Of a DNA stretch of 64,000 nucleotides, positions 1-8,760 are shown piece by piece. Within the stretch, counting starts at the first letter, position 1, and every line of letters starts with the position of its first letter. Source of the stretch: Adhaeribacter terrigena (GTDB lineage: Bacteria > Bacteroidota > Bacteroidia > Cytophagales > Hymenobacteraceae); NCBI RefSeq assembly GCF_016623615.1, contig NZ_JAEHFX010000004.1, positions 186,001-250,000 on the forward strand, written 5' to 3'. A model generated the notes under the pieces. That model was not told where the DNA came from. It searched no databases and worked only from the letters and a program-made list of their open reading frames with translations. A program made the translations under genes and the position numbers.

Positions 1-63
1 CTTCATAACTGAAACTACTTTTTATTAAGGCCTGCTACTGTAAATGCAATTTTCAGAAACCCC

Positions 64-92
64 GACTTTTAAGCGGTAAAAGCATAGCGTTT
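64..92 (-). repeat. Dispersed AACGSTA repeat, copy 2, with a half copy at 101-115
   Basis: Minus strand: AAACGCTATGCTTTT, spacer, AAAAGTC. A second core, AAAACGCTATGCTTT, follows at 115-101, so the element is doubled in this gap. Confidence 0.6.
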
Positions 93-137
93 GTGCAGTG
101 AAAGCATAGCGTTTTGCTTTGGTGTTTTCAATTTTAT

Positions 138-172
138 AAAAAGTCCCATCGTTTTTTGCAACGGGACTTTTT
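138..172 (-). terminator. Hairpin terminator downstream of the 198-4406 gene
   Basis: The arms AAAAAGTCCC (138-147) and GGGACTTTTT (163-172) pair perfectly. Read on the minus strand, the hairpin follows the stop codon of the T9SS protein gene by 25 bases and ends in a U-tract. One arm is shared with a copy of the dispersed AACGSTA repeat (165-194). Confidence 0.75.
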
Positions 173-194
173 GAAGTTAAAAGGATAGCGTTTT
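165..194 (-). repeat. Dispersed AACGSTA repeat, copy 1
   Basis: On the minus strand: AAAACGCTATCCTTTT, six spacer bases, AAAAAGTC. It sits immediately 3' of the T9SS gene and overlaps one arm of its terminator. Confidence 0.65.
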
Positions 195-197
195 CGC

Positions 198-3100
198 TTA
201 TTGGATGACGAGTTTACGGGTTGCGGTTTTGCCTTCGCTTAGCAGTTGCAGCAGGTAAACACCTTTGGCGGTTCCTTGCAGGTTCAGTTGGTTTGCGCCG
301 CCTGTTGCTACCTGCTTGCGGATCACTTTGCCGGCCAGGTCGGTTACCACGAGTTCGTAAACCTGGTTTTCCGGGAAGGCAAGGTTGAACAAGCCGGCCG
401 AAGGGTTTGGATAAACGCTCAGCTCCAGGCGGGTTTCCGCTTCGTTGATGCCCGTATTCAGAATGGAAACAGGATTGGAAACCGCTGAAGCGCAGCCGTT
501 GGCAGTAACAATTACCGTATAGTTTCCATTGGCCGTAGCAGTGTAAGTGGCAGCAGTAGCACCCGTGATCAGGTTGCTGTCTTTATACCACTGGTTGCCG
601 GTAGCGCTGCTGGAAGTTAAAGTAAAGCCCGCGCGGGTTACAGTAGGCGTAGCGGGCAGGGCGGTAACCGTTACCGCCGTTGCCGTAGAAGTCGAGGAGC
701 AGCCGCCCGCAGTGGCCGTAGCGGTGTAGTTCCCGCTGGTGCTGGCCGAATAAGTAGCCGAAGTCGCGCCGGTAATGGCCACCCCATCTTTAAACCAGGT
801 AAAAGTAGCACCGGTGGTAGCAGAAGCAGCCGTTAAGGTTACCGAGCCGCCATCGCAGAAAGTAGTGGCGCCGCCGGCTGTAAGGGTTGGCACCGCCGGG
901 GCCGGATTTACCGTTACTGCCGTTGCCGCAGAAGCCGCACTTGGGCAACCGTTCGCCGTTGCCACTGCAGTATAATTACCGGCAGTAGTAGCCGAATACG
1001 TAGCTCCCGTGGCCCCAGTAATGGCTACCCCATCTTTAAACCAGGAATACGTAGCACCGGTAGTGGAAGAAGCGGCTGTTAAAACGACCGAACCACCGGC
1101 ACAAACGGTGGTTGCGCCACCAGCGGTGATAGCAGGCGCAGTTGCAATTGGATTAGCGGTTACCACAGTTGCTACAGAAGTGGCCGAGCAGCCGCCGGCT
1201 GTAGCCGTTACCGTATAGCTTCCGGATGCATTTGCTGAATAGGTAGCCGAAGTCGCGCCGGTTATGGCTGTACCGTTATTGAACCACTGGAAAGTAGCCC
1301 CGGTAGTGGTGCTGGCTGCTGTTAACGTAACCGAACCGCCCGCGCAGAAAGCAACAGGTCCGCCAGCGGTAATGGTAGGAATAGCCGGGGCGGCGTTCAC
1401 CGTTACCGTAGTGGCCGCAGAAGCAGCGCTTGGGCAATTATTAGCTGTTGCCACTGCCGTGTAAGCACCACTGGTTGTGGCCGAATACGTAGCCGAAGTA
1501 GCGCCGGTAATGGCTACGCCATCTTTAAACCAGGTATAGGTAGCACCGGTGGTCGTGGAAGCAGCCGTTAACGTAACCGAACCGCCCGCGCAGAAAGTGG
1601 TTGCCCCGCCGGCCGTGATCGTTGGCACCGCTGCGGCAGTAGAAGAAACCACTACTTTGGTAAAGGCATTGTTGGCAGCAACCGCATCGGCCGTAAGGTT
1701 GGTACTGGCTACAAGGCTGTAGGAACCCGGCGTGCTCAAGTTGGCAGTTGCAGTGAAGGAATACGTTACGCTGGCGCCAGGAGCAATCGGACCAGAAACA
1801 ACTGCCGTTACCGGCGTGCCCCCATTGATAGCATACGAAACGGGAATGTTGCTTAAGGCCGCCGTTCCGAAATTATTGACGGTAATGGTGATCACTTCCT
1901 GGTTGCTAAGATTGCAACCCGAGTTCGGAGCCGTAATGGCCCTGACGCCGGAGTCGTTGGAAGCTGGCGTAAACGCTCCTATTTCATAAGCCCCCGGATC
2001 GGGGGTAAGCGGATTACGGAGCGCGTTGGTAATATCGTGGGTAACGGCAGGTAAAACCGGCACGCCAATATTATTTACCGCGGTTGTTGTAGGCAGAAAA
2101 TTACCGGTAGAAATGCTGGTAAAAGCCGGGTCAACAGAAACGCTGCTCGTATCATCGCCGCTGGCCGTGCGCCAGTCGGCTAAAGTAACGCGGTTGCTGG
2201 AATAATAACCAATGCCGCTGCTGGCGGTAGCTCCGCCCGTTACGTGCAATACGTTGTTGTTCGATTCTATATCGGCCGCAATAGTAGGCGAAGTAAGGGT
2301 AGCAAAGTAGATTGCATTTTTTGCCCCGGAAGCCCCGCTTACAATGTTTACAATATTGTTTTTAAAGCGGATATTATTGGCCGCCGTGGTTTGGTTAAAG
2401 CCGCGTACCGTGCCGGTATTGGCCGTATTGTCTAAATTAAACGTGTTGTGGTAGTAAAAAATGCCGTTGCTGCCTACGTTGTGAATCCCGTAAATGGTGC
2501 TGGTGGTACCGATATTATAGACCAGGTTGTTGGTTACAATATTTTCGGCACCCACCGGCGCATCGTTGCTGTTTGAATAAAAACCGTACACGGTTCCGCC
2601 GGTTGCTGCGCCGTTGCTGGTATGGATCCGGTTTTTTCTGATCAGGCTGCTTTTGGTACTGCCGTTCAGGTTAATGCCTTCAAAAGTACCTACGGTGCTG
2701 CGGGTTGGCCGGCTGATATCGTTACCTTCCACCAACGTTCCGTTCACGGAGCCCAGTTCAATGCCCGAAGCATAGAAGTTCCGGATCGTATTGTTTAAAA
2801 CCTGGTTGTTGCCCGCGCTCGTTGCCTGGCCGTAAAGTGCAATGCCTTTATAGCCGCCGTTTATGGTGTTTCCGGAAATAATATTGCTGTTACCGTTGTT
2901 ACCGGTGGTAGTGGTAGAGGAAGTTGCGTTCGAGAAAATAATGCCGCCGGAATTGCCCGAAGTAGTGCTGGTTGAACCGATCGAAATAATATTGTTGCTG
3001 ATGGTATTATGATCGGCACCATTTAAAAGGTGAATTCCCCAGCCAAACGCAGAAGTGCTGGTGCCGGTAGTTAAAAGCGTAAAGTTGTTGATCGTTACAT

Positions 3101-4406
3101 GGTCGGCGCCGTTCAGTTTAATGATGTGGCGGGCTCCGGTAGCCGGATTTGCCTGAATGGTATCTGCGTTGCCGTTAAAAGTAATGGTATTTACCGCGCT
3201 GGCACCCATTACCGGCGTTATCTCCACCTGCTCGGTATAAGGTCCGGAATTGGCAACCACGTTAAAAATAACCGGCCCTGAAATTCCGCAACTGGTCATG
3301 GCTGCAACTGCGCTGCCTATCGACTGGAAATTGGTTGCTGAAGCAGGAGCGTTTTTGTCGATGGTAAAGGTTCCGGTTAAAACGTTGCAGGAATTCAGCG
3401 TAACCTGGGCCGAATCGTTGGCCGCAAAGCCGTCGGTGCCGTTGTTCGGGTTCGTGGCGCGGGCTAAAACGGTATGGTTTCCGGGGGTAAAAGTGTAGTT
3501 GCCCAACGTAACCGTAGTGCTTTGGTTAAAAGGTAAATTACCGGTCCAGGCGAAGTTGGTTTGCGCTACACCGTCTACTTTCCAGGTAATGGTTGCCGAA
3601 GTCAGGTTGCTGGTTCCCTGATTCACCAGGGTTGCCTGCACGGCCTGGCTGCTGTTCTGCATAACCGGCGAAACCGGGGCGGTTACGGCCAGAATCCCGG
3701 CGTCGGTCGTAGCCGGGGCAGCGCTTGGTTTAATGGTTATTCCCATCACGTTCAGCACGCTGCCGGTATTGTTGAAGGTGATGCTTTGGATCGGTTTGGT
3801 GGTGTTACCAACCTGCAAGGCCAATTCGAACTGGTACAAACGCGGGTTGCTGGCATCATTATCAATGTCGTTATCGGTGCGGTTGGCTCTTCCCAGCGCG
3901 GTTATGGCAAAGCCAGTGCCGTTGTACCAGTCGGTCACGGTCTGGTTAAAAATCTGGGATGTGCCATCGGAAAAGTTCACCTGTATCATGGTATTGCTGG
4001 TGCCGCTGCCGGAAGTAGCCAGTACATAAATCTTTTCGGCAGCAGCAGGTGCAGGGAAAGTAAGTGTGCCGGTTCCGGTGCCGTTTATCCGCAGCGCGTT
4101 ATTGGCCGTATAGGAAGCTAATTCGTACGTTAAGCCGGGCGTTGCCGAAACGGCGCTGGTTATAAGGCGGTTTACGGGTAAGCCCTTGGTTGCCGTTTCT
4201 ACGGGCGTATTGGTATTGGTATAGCCCAGTACCATAAAGGTGAAATCCACCCCATCCACGTCGTGCGTCGTGCTGGCGGCTACGGTTCCGGTGCCATCGG
4301 CCACCACGTCGGCGTTATAGCCCGTTACGGCAACCGGGGTGTAGGTCTGGGCCTTAATTCCCTGGCTTGCTGCCAGGGCCAAAGCCATAAATATGAGTTT
4401 TTTCAT
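198..4406 (-). CDS. T9SS type A sorting-domain protein with beta-helix, CARDB and Ig-like repeats
   Basis: Secreted, probably surface-attached 1402-aa protein. A signal peptide covers residues 1-19 (MKKLIFMALALAASQGIKAQ start). Residues 20-235 form a module shared with the next two genes. CARDB-like domains lie at about 236-340 and 810-905. An Asn-rich right-handed parallel beta-helix (repeated NxISxNxI ladders) spans about 350-795. Four Ig-like repeats of 82 residues (AGGxxxFCxGGSVTLTAAS) and one degenerate unit span about 905-1315. The type A sorting domain runs from 1318 to 1402 (VYPNPSAGLFNL start, KGVYLLQL and basic KLVIQ end). The sorting domain directs export through the type IX system and processing at the surface. 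The beta-helix could bind or cleave polysaccharide, but no catalytic residues can be assigned, so the function is unknown. The start ATG at 4406 is fixed by the signal peptide. The 4618-6594 paralogue lies upstream on the same strand with a terminator between them, so it is probably a separate transcript. Confidence 0.9.
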   Translation of the reverse strand: MKKLIFMALALAASQGIKAQTYTPVAVTGYNADVVADGTGTVAASTTHDVDGVDFTFMVLGYTNTNTPVETATKGLPVNRLITSAVSATPGLTYELASYTANNALRINGTGTGTLTFPAPAAAEKIYVLATSGSGTSNTMIQVNFSDGTSQIFNQTVTDWYNGTGFAITALGRANRTDNDIDNDASNPRLYQFELALQVGNTTKPIQSITFNNTGSVLNVMGITIKPSAAPATTDAGILAVTAPVSPVMQNSSQAVQATLVNQGTSNLTSATITWKVDGVAQTNFAWTGNLPFNQSTTVTLGNYTFTPGNHTVLARATNPNNGTDGFAANDSAQVTLNSCNVLTGTFTIDKNAPASATNFQSIGSAVAAMTSCGISGPVIFNVVANSGPYTEQVEITPVMGASAVNTITFNGNADTIQANPATGARHIIKLNGADHVTINNFTLLTTGTSTSAFGWGIHLLNGADHNTISNNIISIGSTSTTSGNSGGIIFSNATSSTTTTGNNGNSNIISGNTINGGYKGIALYGQATSAGNNQVLNNTIRNFYASGIELGSVNGTLVEGNDISRPTRSTVGTFEGINLNGSTKSSLIRKNRIHTSNGAATGGTVYGFYSNSNDAPVGAENIVTNNLVYNIGTTSTIYGIHNVGSNGIFYYHNTFNLDNTANTGTVRGFNQTTAANNIRFKNNIVNIVSGASGAKNAIYFATLTSPTIAADIESNNNVLHVTGGATASSGIGYYSSNRVTLADWRTASGDDTSSVSVDPAFTSISTGNFLPTTTAVNNIGVPVLPAVTHDITNALRNPLTPDPGAYEIGAFTPASNDSGVRAITAPNSGCNLSNQEVITITVNNFGTAALSNIPVSYAINGGTPVTAVVSGPIAPGASVTYSFTATANLSTPGSYSLVASTNLTADAVAANNAFTKVVVSSTAAAVPTITAGGATTFCAGGSVTLTAASTTTGATYTWFKDGVAITGATSATYSATTSGAYTAVATANNCPSAASAATTVTVNAAPAIPTITAGGPVAFCAGGSVTLTAASTTTGATFQWFNNGTAITGATSATYSANASGSYTVTATAGGCSATSVATVVTANPIATAPAITAGGATTVCAGGSVVLTAASSTTGATYSWFKDGVAITGATGATYSATTAGNYTAVATANGCPSAASAATAVTVNPAPAVPTLTAGGATTFCDGGSVTLTAASATTGATFTWFKDGVAITGATSATYSASTSGNYTATATAGGCSSTSTATAVTVTALPATPTVTRAGFTLTSSSATGNQWYKDSNLITGATAATYTATANGNYTVIVTANGCASAVSNPVSILNTGINEAETRLELSVYPNPSAGLFNLAFPENQVYELVVTDLAGKVIRKQVATGGANQLNLQGTAKGVYLLQLLSEGKTATRKLVIQ
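655..1640 (-). repeat. Tandem 246-bp Ig-domain repeats inside the T9SS gene
   Basis: Four units with an exact 246-bp period encode 82-residue Ig-like domains and are highly similar at DNA level. The AGG-x-x-x-x-C motif recurs at about 1632, 1386, 1140 and 894. Such units can expand or contract by slippage or recombination. Confidence 0.8.
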
Positions 4407-4507
4407 TTGATATCGGTAAAGTTTTGAATTTAAAGCTGAATAGTTTTAAAGCGGAAGGCTTCCGCAAAAAGGAAAAACACTTAGCGTTGTTTTAACCCGG
4501 AGCAAGC

Positions 4508-4537
4508 AGTTTTTGCCCCCGAAACCATAGCGTTTTT
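4508..4537 (-). repeat. Dispersed AACGSTA repeat, copy 3
   Basis: Minus strand: AAAAACGCTATGGTTT, spacer, AAAAACT. It lies between the two T9SS type A genes. Confidence 0.6.
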
Positions 4538-4545
4538 GGGGTGAG

Positions 4546-4579
4546 AAAAAGCCCCGCCACCAAAATGGCAGGACTTTTT
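4546..4579 (-). terminator. Hairpin terminator downstream of the 4618-6594 gene
   Basis: AAAAAGCCCCGCCA pairs imperfectly with TGGCAGGACTTTTT around a CCAAAA loop. On the minus strand it lies 38 bases after the stop codon and ends in T5. Confidence 0.65.
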
Positions 4580-4617
4580 CTGGGGAGAGCAACAGGTGTT
4601 TTTTGTCTAAAGCACTT

Positions 4618-6594
4618 TTATTCCACGATCAGTTTGCGGATGGCCGTACCGGTTTCAGTTTTAACGTGCAGCAGGTAAATGCCTTTGGCCGCCTGGTTCA
4701 GGTTTAATTGGGTATTTTCAGCTTGCAGGTTTTTCTGGAGAATCAGCTTTCCGGTCAGGTCAGTTACGGTTATAGCCGCGCTTTTCCCTTCCGGTAAGAT
4801 CAGGTTGAATAAACCTGCCGCCGGATTGGGGAATACGGTAACGGCCAGGTTGTTTTTATCATCAGAAATGCCGGTATTGGTAATGGTAACCGCGTTTGAA
4901 GCATCTGAAGTGCAGCCGTTGGCCGTAACTTTTACCGTATAAGCACCATTAGAAGAAACGTTCAGTACCTGGGCTGTTGCGCCAGGAATAGCGGTGCCGT
5001 TTTTAAACCACTGGTTACCGGTTGTGCTGCTCGAGTTCAACAGATTGCCGGTCTGGGTAACGATCGGCTGGGTTGGTTTTTGTTTTACGCTAACCGTAGT
5101 TCCCAAAGAAGTTGGGCTGCTGCAGCCGCCGGCGGTAGCAGAAGCGGCATAACTGCCGCCGGTAGTTGCGGTATAATTGGCGGAAGTGGCACCCGGAATC
5201 AGGTTGCCATCCAGGAACCAGGTAAAAGTAGCTCCTGCAATGGCCGAAACCGCCGTAAGGGTTACCGAGCCGCCGGTGCAAATGGAGGTTGGGCCACCCG
5301 CGTTTACACCCGGCGCCGGCGGTGTGGTGTTCATGGTAACCACCGTCGCCGCCGAGGCCGCGCTGCTGCAACCGGTAATATCGGCAACAACAGTATAGCT
5401 GCCCGCTGCGGTTGCGTTGTATGTGGCCGCGGTTGCGTTTGCAATAGCAGTACCATTGTTAAACCACTGATAAGTAGCACCGGTAGTGGCAGATGCCGCC
5501 GTTAGCATAACCGAGCCGCCCGTGCATATGGTTGTTGTTCCGCCGGCAGATATGGTTGGTGCCGCCGGGGCTGCTGAAAGCACGATTGAGCGGGTTAATG
5601 CATCATTGGTAGGAGCAAGGTCACCGGTCAGGTTGGTGCGCGCTTCTAAGCTGTAAGTTCCGGTTGTGCTCAGGTTTGCTTTGGTAATAAAGGAATAACT
5701 TGCTGAAGTGTTCGGAGCCAGGGGGCCGGCCATAATTTCGTTTACCGGCGTGCCGTTGTTTATTTTATACGAAACCGGAATGTTGCTCTGCGCCGTAGTG
5801 CCGTGGTTTTTCACCGTTACCGTTATTGTTTCCTGGTTGGTAAGCGCGCAGCCGGAATTCGGGGCAGTAATGGCAATAATACCCGCATCGGCGGCCAGGG
5901 TAGAGGCAACCGTCCGGATAGAAACGCCCATTACGTTCAGCACACCCGTAGTAGAAGTTTTGTTAAAATGAATGCTTTGAATGCTTTTTCCCGCGTTCGC
6001 CGTCGATAAGGTAAGTAAGGTCTGGTACAACCGCGGATTGATGCTAGAATTTTCGATCTGGTCAGTAGCGCGGCTCACCCGGCTTATTCCCTGAATGGCA
6101 TAGCCGCTGCCGCTAAACCAATCGCTTACAGATAAGCCGGGGAAAACCTGGGTAGTGGCATCGGTAAAATTAACGGTAGCAGTTACAGTGCTGATGCCGC
6201 TGCCGGAAGTAAGCAGTAAGAAAACCTGGTCGGCAGATTGAGGGGAAGGAAACGTGAGGGTGCCGGTTCCGGGGGCGCTGATCCGCAGAGAATTGTTGCC
6301 GGTATAAGGCGCCAATTGGTAGGTAAGGCCCGGAGTAGAAGTAACAGCACTGGTAATGGTGCCGCTGTTGGGCAATGCGCTGGTAGGAGACTGCCCGGAT
6401 GGGTTAATGAAATTCTGGGCAACAAAATTAAAAGAGGCGCCATCCAGATCAATTGAAGTGGAAGAAGCCACCGTGCCGGACCCGTTGGCCACGATATCGG
6501 CGTTGAAACCGGTAAGGGGAACCGGGGCGTACGTTTGCGCAAAGCCTTTAGCACCAAGCGCAAAAGCGCAGGCCAGGAGTAACGTTTTTTTCAT
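4618..6594 (-). CDS. T9SS type A sorting-domain protein, paralogue of the downstream neighbour
   Basis: 658-aa secreted protein. The signal peptide is residues 1-20 (MKKTLLLACAFALGAKGFAQ). The shared N-terminal module (about 21-230) includes GTGTLTFPSPQSADQVFLLL and the segment ending NVMGVSIRT. One CARDB-like domain (about 235-335) follows, then two full Ig-like repeats and one shortened repeat (about 340-570). The type A sorting domain occupies the last 85 residues (FPNPAAGLFNLILPEGKS, KGIYLLHV, basic end). Compared with the 1402-aa neighbour it lacks the beta-helix and has fewer Ig units, so the two look like duplicates that gained or lost domains. Likely role: T9SS-exported surface or matrix protein; no enzymatic motif is seen. 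The start is the ATG at 6594, set by the signal peptide. Confidence 0.9.
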   Translation of the reverse strand: MKKTLLLACAFALGAKGFAQTYAPVPLTGFNADIVANGSGTVASSTSIDLDGASFNFVAQNFINPSGQSPTSALPNSGTITSAVTSTPGLTYQLAPYTGNNSLRISAPGTGTLTFPSPQSADQVFLLLTSGSGISTVTATVNFTDATTQVFPGLSVSDWFSGSGYAIQGISRVSRATDQIENSSINPRLYQTLLTLSTANAGKSIQSIHFNKTSTTGVLNVMGVSIRTVASTLAADAGIIAITAPNSGCALTNQETITVTVKNHGTTAQSNIPVSYKINNGTPVNEIMAGPLAPNTSASYSFITKANLSTTGTYSLEARTNLTGDLAPTNDALTRSIVLSAAPAAPTISAGGTTTICTGGSVMLTAASATTGATYQWFNNGTAIANATAATYNATAAGSYTVVADITGCSSAASAATVVTMNTTPPAPGVNAGGPTSICTGGSVTLTAVSAIAGATFTWFLDGNLIPGATSANYTATTGGSYAASATAGGCSSPTSLGTTVSVKQKPTQPIVTQTGNLLNSSSTTGNQWFKNGTAIPGATAQVLNVSSNGAYTVKVTANGCTSDASNAVTITNTGISDDKNNLAVTVFPNPAAGLFNLILPEGKSAAITVTDLTGKLILQKNLQAENTQLNLNQAAKGIYLLHVKTETGTAIRKLIVE

Positions 6595-6669
6595 GGAATA
6601 TGCGGTTATCGTTTATAAAATAATTGAAAGGGGTTGCTTTTTTATTCTTGAAAGGTCTGATAGGCTGAG

Positions 6670-8178
6670 CTATTTTATCAGCTCTACCCAGCTTTTAAAA
6701 GTGCGCTGCTCACCGGTGCAGTCAGCAAATCGTACCAGGTAATAGTAAATGCCGGCCGCACTTTCTGCTCCGGTCCAGCCCTGAGTGGGGTCGTTGTTTT
6801 CCCAGACCAGTGAGCCCCAGCGGTTATAAACCTGCAGGTTGTAGGCTGTCAGGTCTGGCACTTTCACCAGCAGGCCTTCATTTTTGTCATCGCCGTTGGC
6901 GGTTATAATGTTGGGGAGCAGGATTTCCGGGCTCCCTTCTATTTCCAGTTTTGTAGTGATTTTTTCTACACAAGGTGGTGCCGTTGTATAGGTGATCGTG
7001 TGTTGGCCGCGGGTAGATTCGGTAAGGTCTATAATGCCGGTTTTAGCATTTATTACCAGGCCATTGGTTCCGGAAAAAGTGCCTCCCTTTGGGCCAGCAA
7101 CCGGGGCTTCGGTTAAACCCAGCTGGCAGTAAGCCGCTTTTTTATAAGAAATCTGGGGCGTTAAAAGGGTTAAGGTAACGGTTACCGGTACTGACGTTCC
7201 GGTCAGGGTGGCGCAGTTTACTTTTGCCCGGTATTGGGTGGTAGTAGTTGGCGTAGCTGTAAAGGTTGTCTTGGTTGCGCCGCTCACATCGGTCCAGGTA
7301 GTGCCGTTATCGGTAGATTCCTGCCACTGATAAGTAAGATCAGTATCGGTAGCAGCGCCGGTCAGCGATAAATTTACACTGGTCGGGGCGCAAATATTGG
7401 TAACGCTGGCAACGGCTTTACCGGCGGCTGGCGGCGCGGGGCACCCAACCCCGGCGCTCACGGCCAGTACGTTCAGAGTGCCATAAGCACCGGGTTTGTT
7501 TATGGTTATAGAGCGGATCAGTTTTCCATAATTGGCTGGTAATAAAGCGAGGCGTTTCTGATAAAGCGATGGATCTGTGGTACTATTTTCAATTACATTG
7601 GTGTCGTAATTTACCCGGCTAACGCCCTGTAAAGCAACCACATCCAGCAAGCCAAACCAGTCCATGAAAAACAGATTGGTAAATGCCTGGCTGGTGCCAT
7701 CGGTAAAATTTATGGTAGCTATAAAATTAGTAGGCCCTTGCTGGGAATTTCCGGAACCACCCAGTAAAAAAATGGTCCGGGCAGCCTGCGGCACGGTAAA
7801 AGTAAGGGTACCGGTGCCAGTACCGTGAATGCGCAGCGTATTGTTCGCATCATAACCGGCTAACTGAAAGCTAAGGCCGGGAGTAGAGCGTTCTTTGCTG
7901 GTGAAAAAACCGTTGGCTGGCAGATACGTGCTCGGGGCATCGCCGCTGGGGTTTCTGTAATTTTGGGTAACAAAACAAAAGCGGGTTGGGGCATTTCCGC
8001 CGTCCATGTCGTTAGTGGCCGATGACTTAGCAGGGCCAGGTAAATTAGCCACTACATCGTCGGTAAAACCCGAAACCGGAACGGTGTTGTAAACGGTTTG
8101 GGCCTGCGTAAAATGGGCAGGCACCCAACTCAATGCGGTTACTAAAAGGCTGAAGATCGTAACTGAAAAGCTTCTCAT
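6670..8178 (-). CDS. Gliding-motility-type C-terminal domain protein (T9SS type B cargo)
   Basis: 502-aa secreted protein. I chose the ATG at 8178, not the in-frame ATG at 8217, because only the internal start puts the signal peptide (MRSFSVTIFSLLVTALSW, ending TQAQ) at the N-terminus. The N-terminal module shared with the two downstream genes spans about 28-245 and again ends in a conserved NVLAVS strand. One Ig-like domain follows (QWQESTDNGTTW motif, about 275-345), then a short all-beta segment. The C-terminal domain (about 415-502; LLPNIITANGDDKNEG, YNRWGSLVWEN, AGIYYYLVRF) is the gliding motility-associated (CHU_C) type B sorting signal. A type B signal differs from the type A signals of its neighbours, although the N-terminal modules are homologous. 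Only 75 bases separate it from the next gene, so co-transcription is possible. Confidence 0.88.
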   Translation of the reverse strand: MRSFSVTIFSLLVTALSWVPAHFTQAQTVYNTVPVSGFTDDVVANLPGPAKSSATNDMDGGNAPTRFCFVTQNYRNPSGDAPSTYLPANGFFTSKERSTPGLSFQLAGYDANNTLRIHGTGTGTLTFTVPQAARTIFLLGGSGNSQQGPTNFIATINFTDGTSQAFTNLFFMDWFGLLDVVALQGVSRVNYDTNVIENSTTDPSLYQKRLALLPANYGKLIRSITINKPGAYGTLNVLAVSAGVGCPAPPAAGKAVASVTNICAPTSVNLSLTGAATDTDLTYQWQESTDNGTTWTDVSGATKTTFTATPTTTTQYRAKVNCATLTGTSVPVTVTLTLLTPQISYKKAAYCQLGLTEAPVAGPKGGTFSGTNGLVINAKTGIIDLTESTRGQHTITYTTAPPCVEKITTKLEIEGSPEILLPNIITANGDDKNEGLLVKVPDLTAYNLQVYNRWGSLVWENNDPTQGWTGAESAAGIYYYLVRFADCTGEQRTFKSWVELIK

Positions 8179-8469
8179 TATATAGGTTGTTTTTACAGCT
8201 GTTATAAAGTATTTCAAACTTGCCCTTCTATTTATTTTACAAAGCGCCGGCAGGTAATTCTAATACAACCGGGAGTAACTCGTTTGCAGGCAACTTTGTG
8301 CAGCAGGCTGAAAATGACCCGGGCTTCATAAAGTGTTTAAAGCTATAACATATTAAATGGAAGCGCAAAAAAACAGCGTTTCAAAAACGTTTCAATTTGA
8401 AACTTAAAGTATAATGCGTTGATTAGTAGGTTCTTGAATAGAGATAAGGAGGGCGGTGCACTTTTCAGG

Positions 8470-8500
8470 AAAAACGGTAGGGTTTCAGGTGTTAAAAGTG
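8470..8500 (+). repeat. Dispersed AACGSTA repeat, copy 4
   Basis: AAAAACGGTAGGGTTTC, spacer, AAAAGTG. Confidence 0.6.
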
Positions 8501-8699
8501 CATCCGTAAAAAAATACCGGAATTTTCGCAGGATTCTGGAAGCATCCTAGCAGTGTTCTGTAAGTGCCAATGCCGGGTCACGGAAAGTTTCCGGCATAAA
8601 CGTGTGAGATTTCAGGAGGAAAAAGTTTTGGAGCAGCCAGGGAAAGGAATCCTTTCAGACCCGGGATCGGTTTCAGAAAACGCAAGGTTTCCAGCCCGG

Positions 8700-8730
8700 A
8701 AAACGCTATGCTTTTCAGGGGAAAAAGTAT
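8700..8730 (+). repeat. Dispersed AACGSTA repeat, copy 5
   Basis: AAAACGCTATGCTTTTCA, spacer, AAAAAGTAT. Its 15-base core is the exact reverse complement of 101-115. Confidence 0.65.
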
Positions 8731-8760
8731 GAGGTGCAGGCAAAGGATCCGGGAAAAAGA

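Larger units (their letters stand above)
8179..8760. other. Gene-free stretch upstream of the type B T9SS gene
   Basis: No plausible gene is seen in these 582 bases. They hold two plus-strand copies of the dispersed AACGSTA repeat (8470-8500 and 8700-8730) and presumably the promoter of the minus-strand gene starting at 8178. I could not place a convincing TAnnTTTG box for it. The LuxR-type regulator gene ends at 8761 and is transcribed into this region. Confidence 0.6.

Noticed and set aside
655..1640. CRISPR-like array from the evenly spaced repeats.
   Set aside because: The units are 246 bp, in frame, and encode Ig-like domains; there are no short palindromic repeats with unique spacers.
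3561..4121. A 186-aa plus-strand frame opposite the first T9SS gene.
   Set aside because: It lies fully inside a well-supported gene on the other strand and has no domain or start context.
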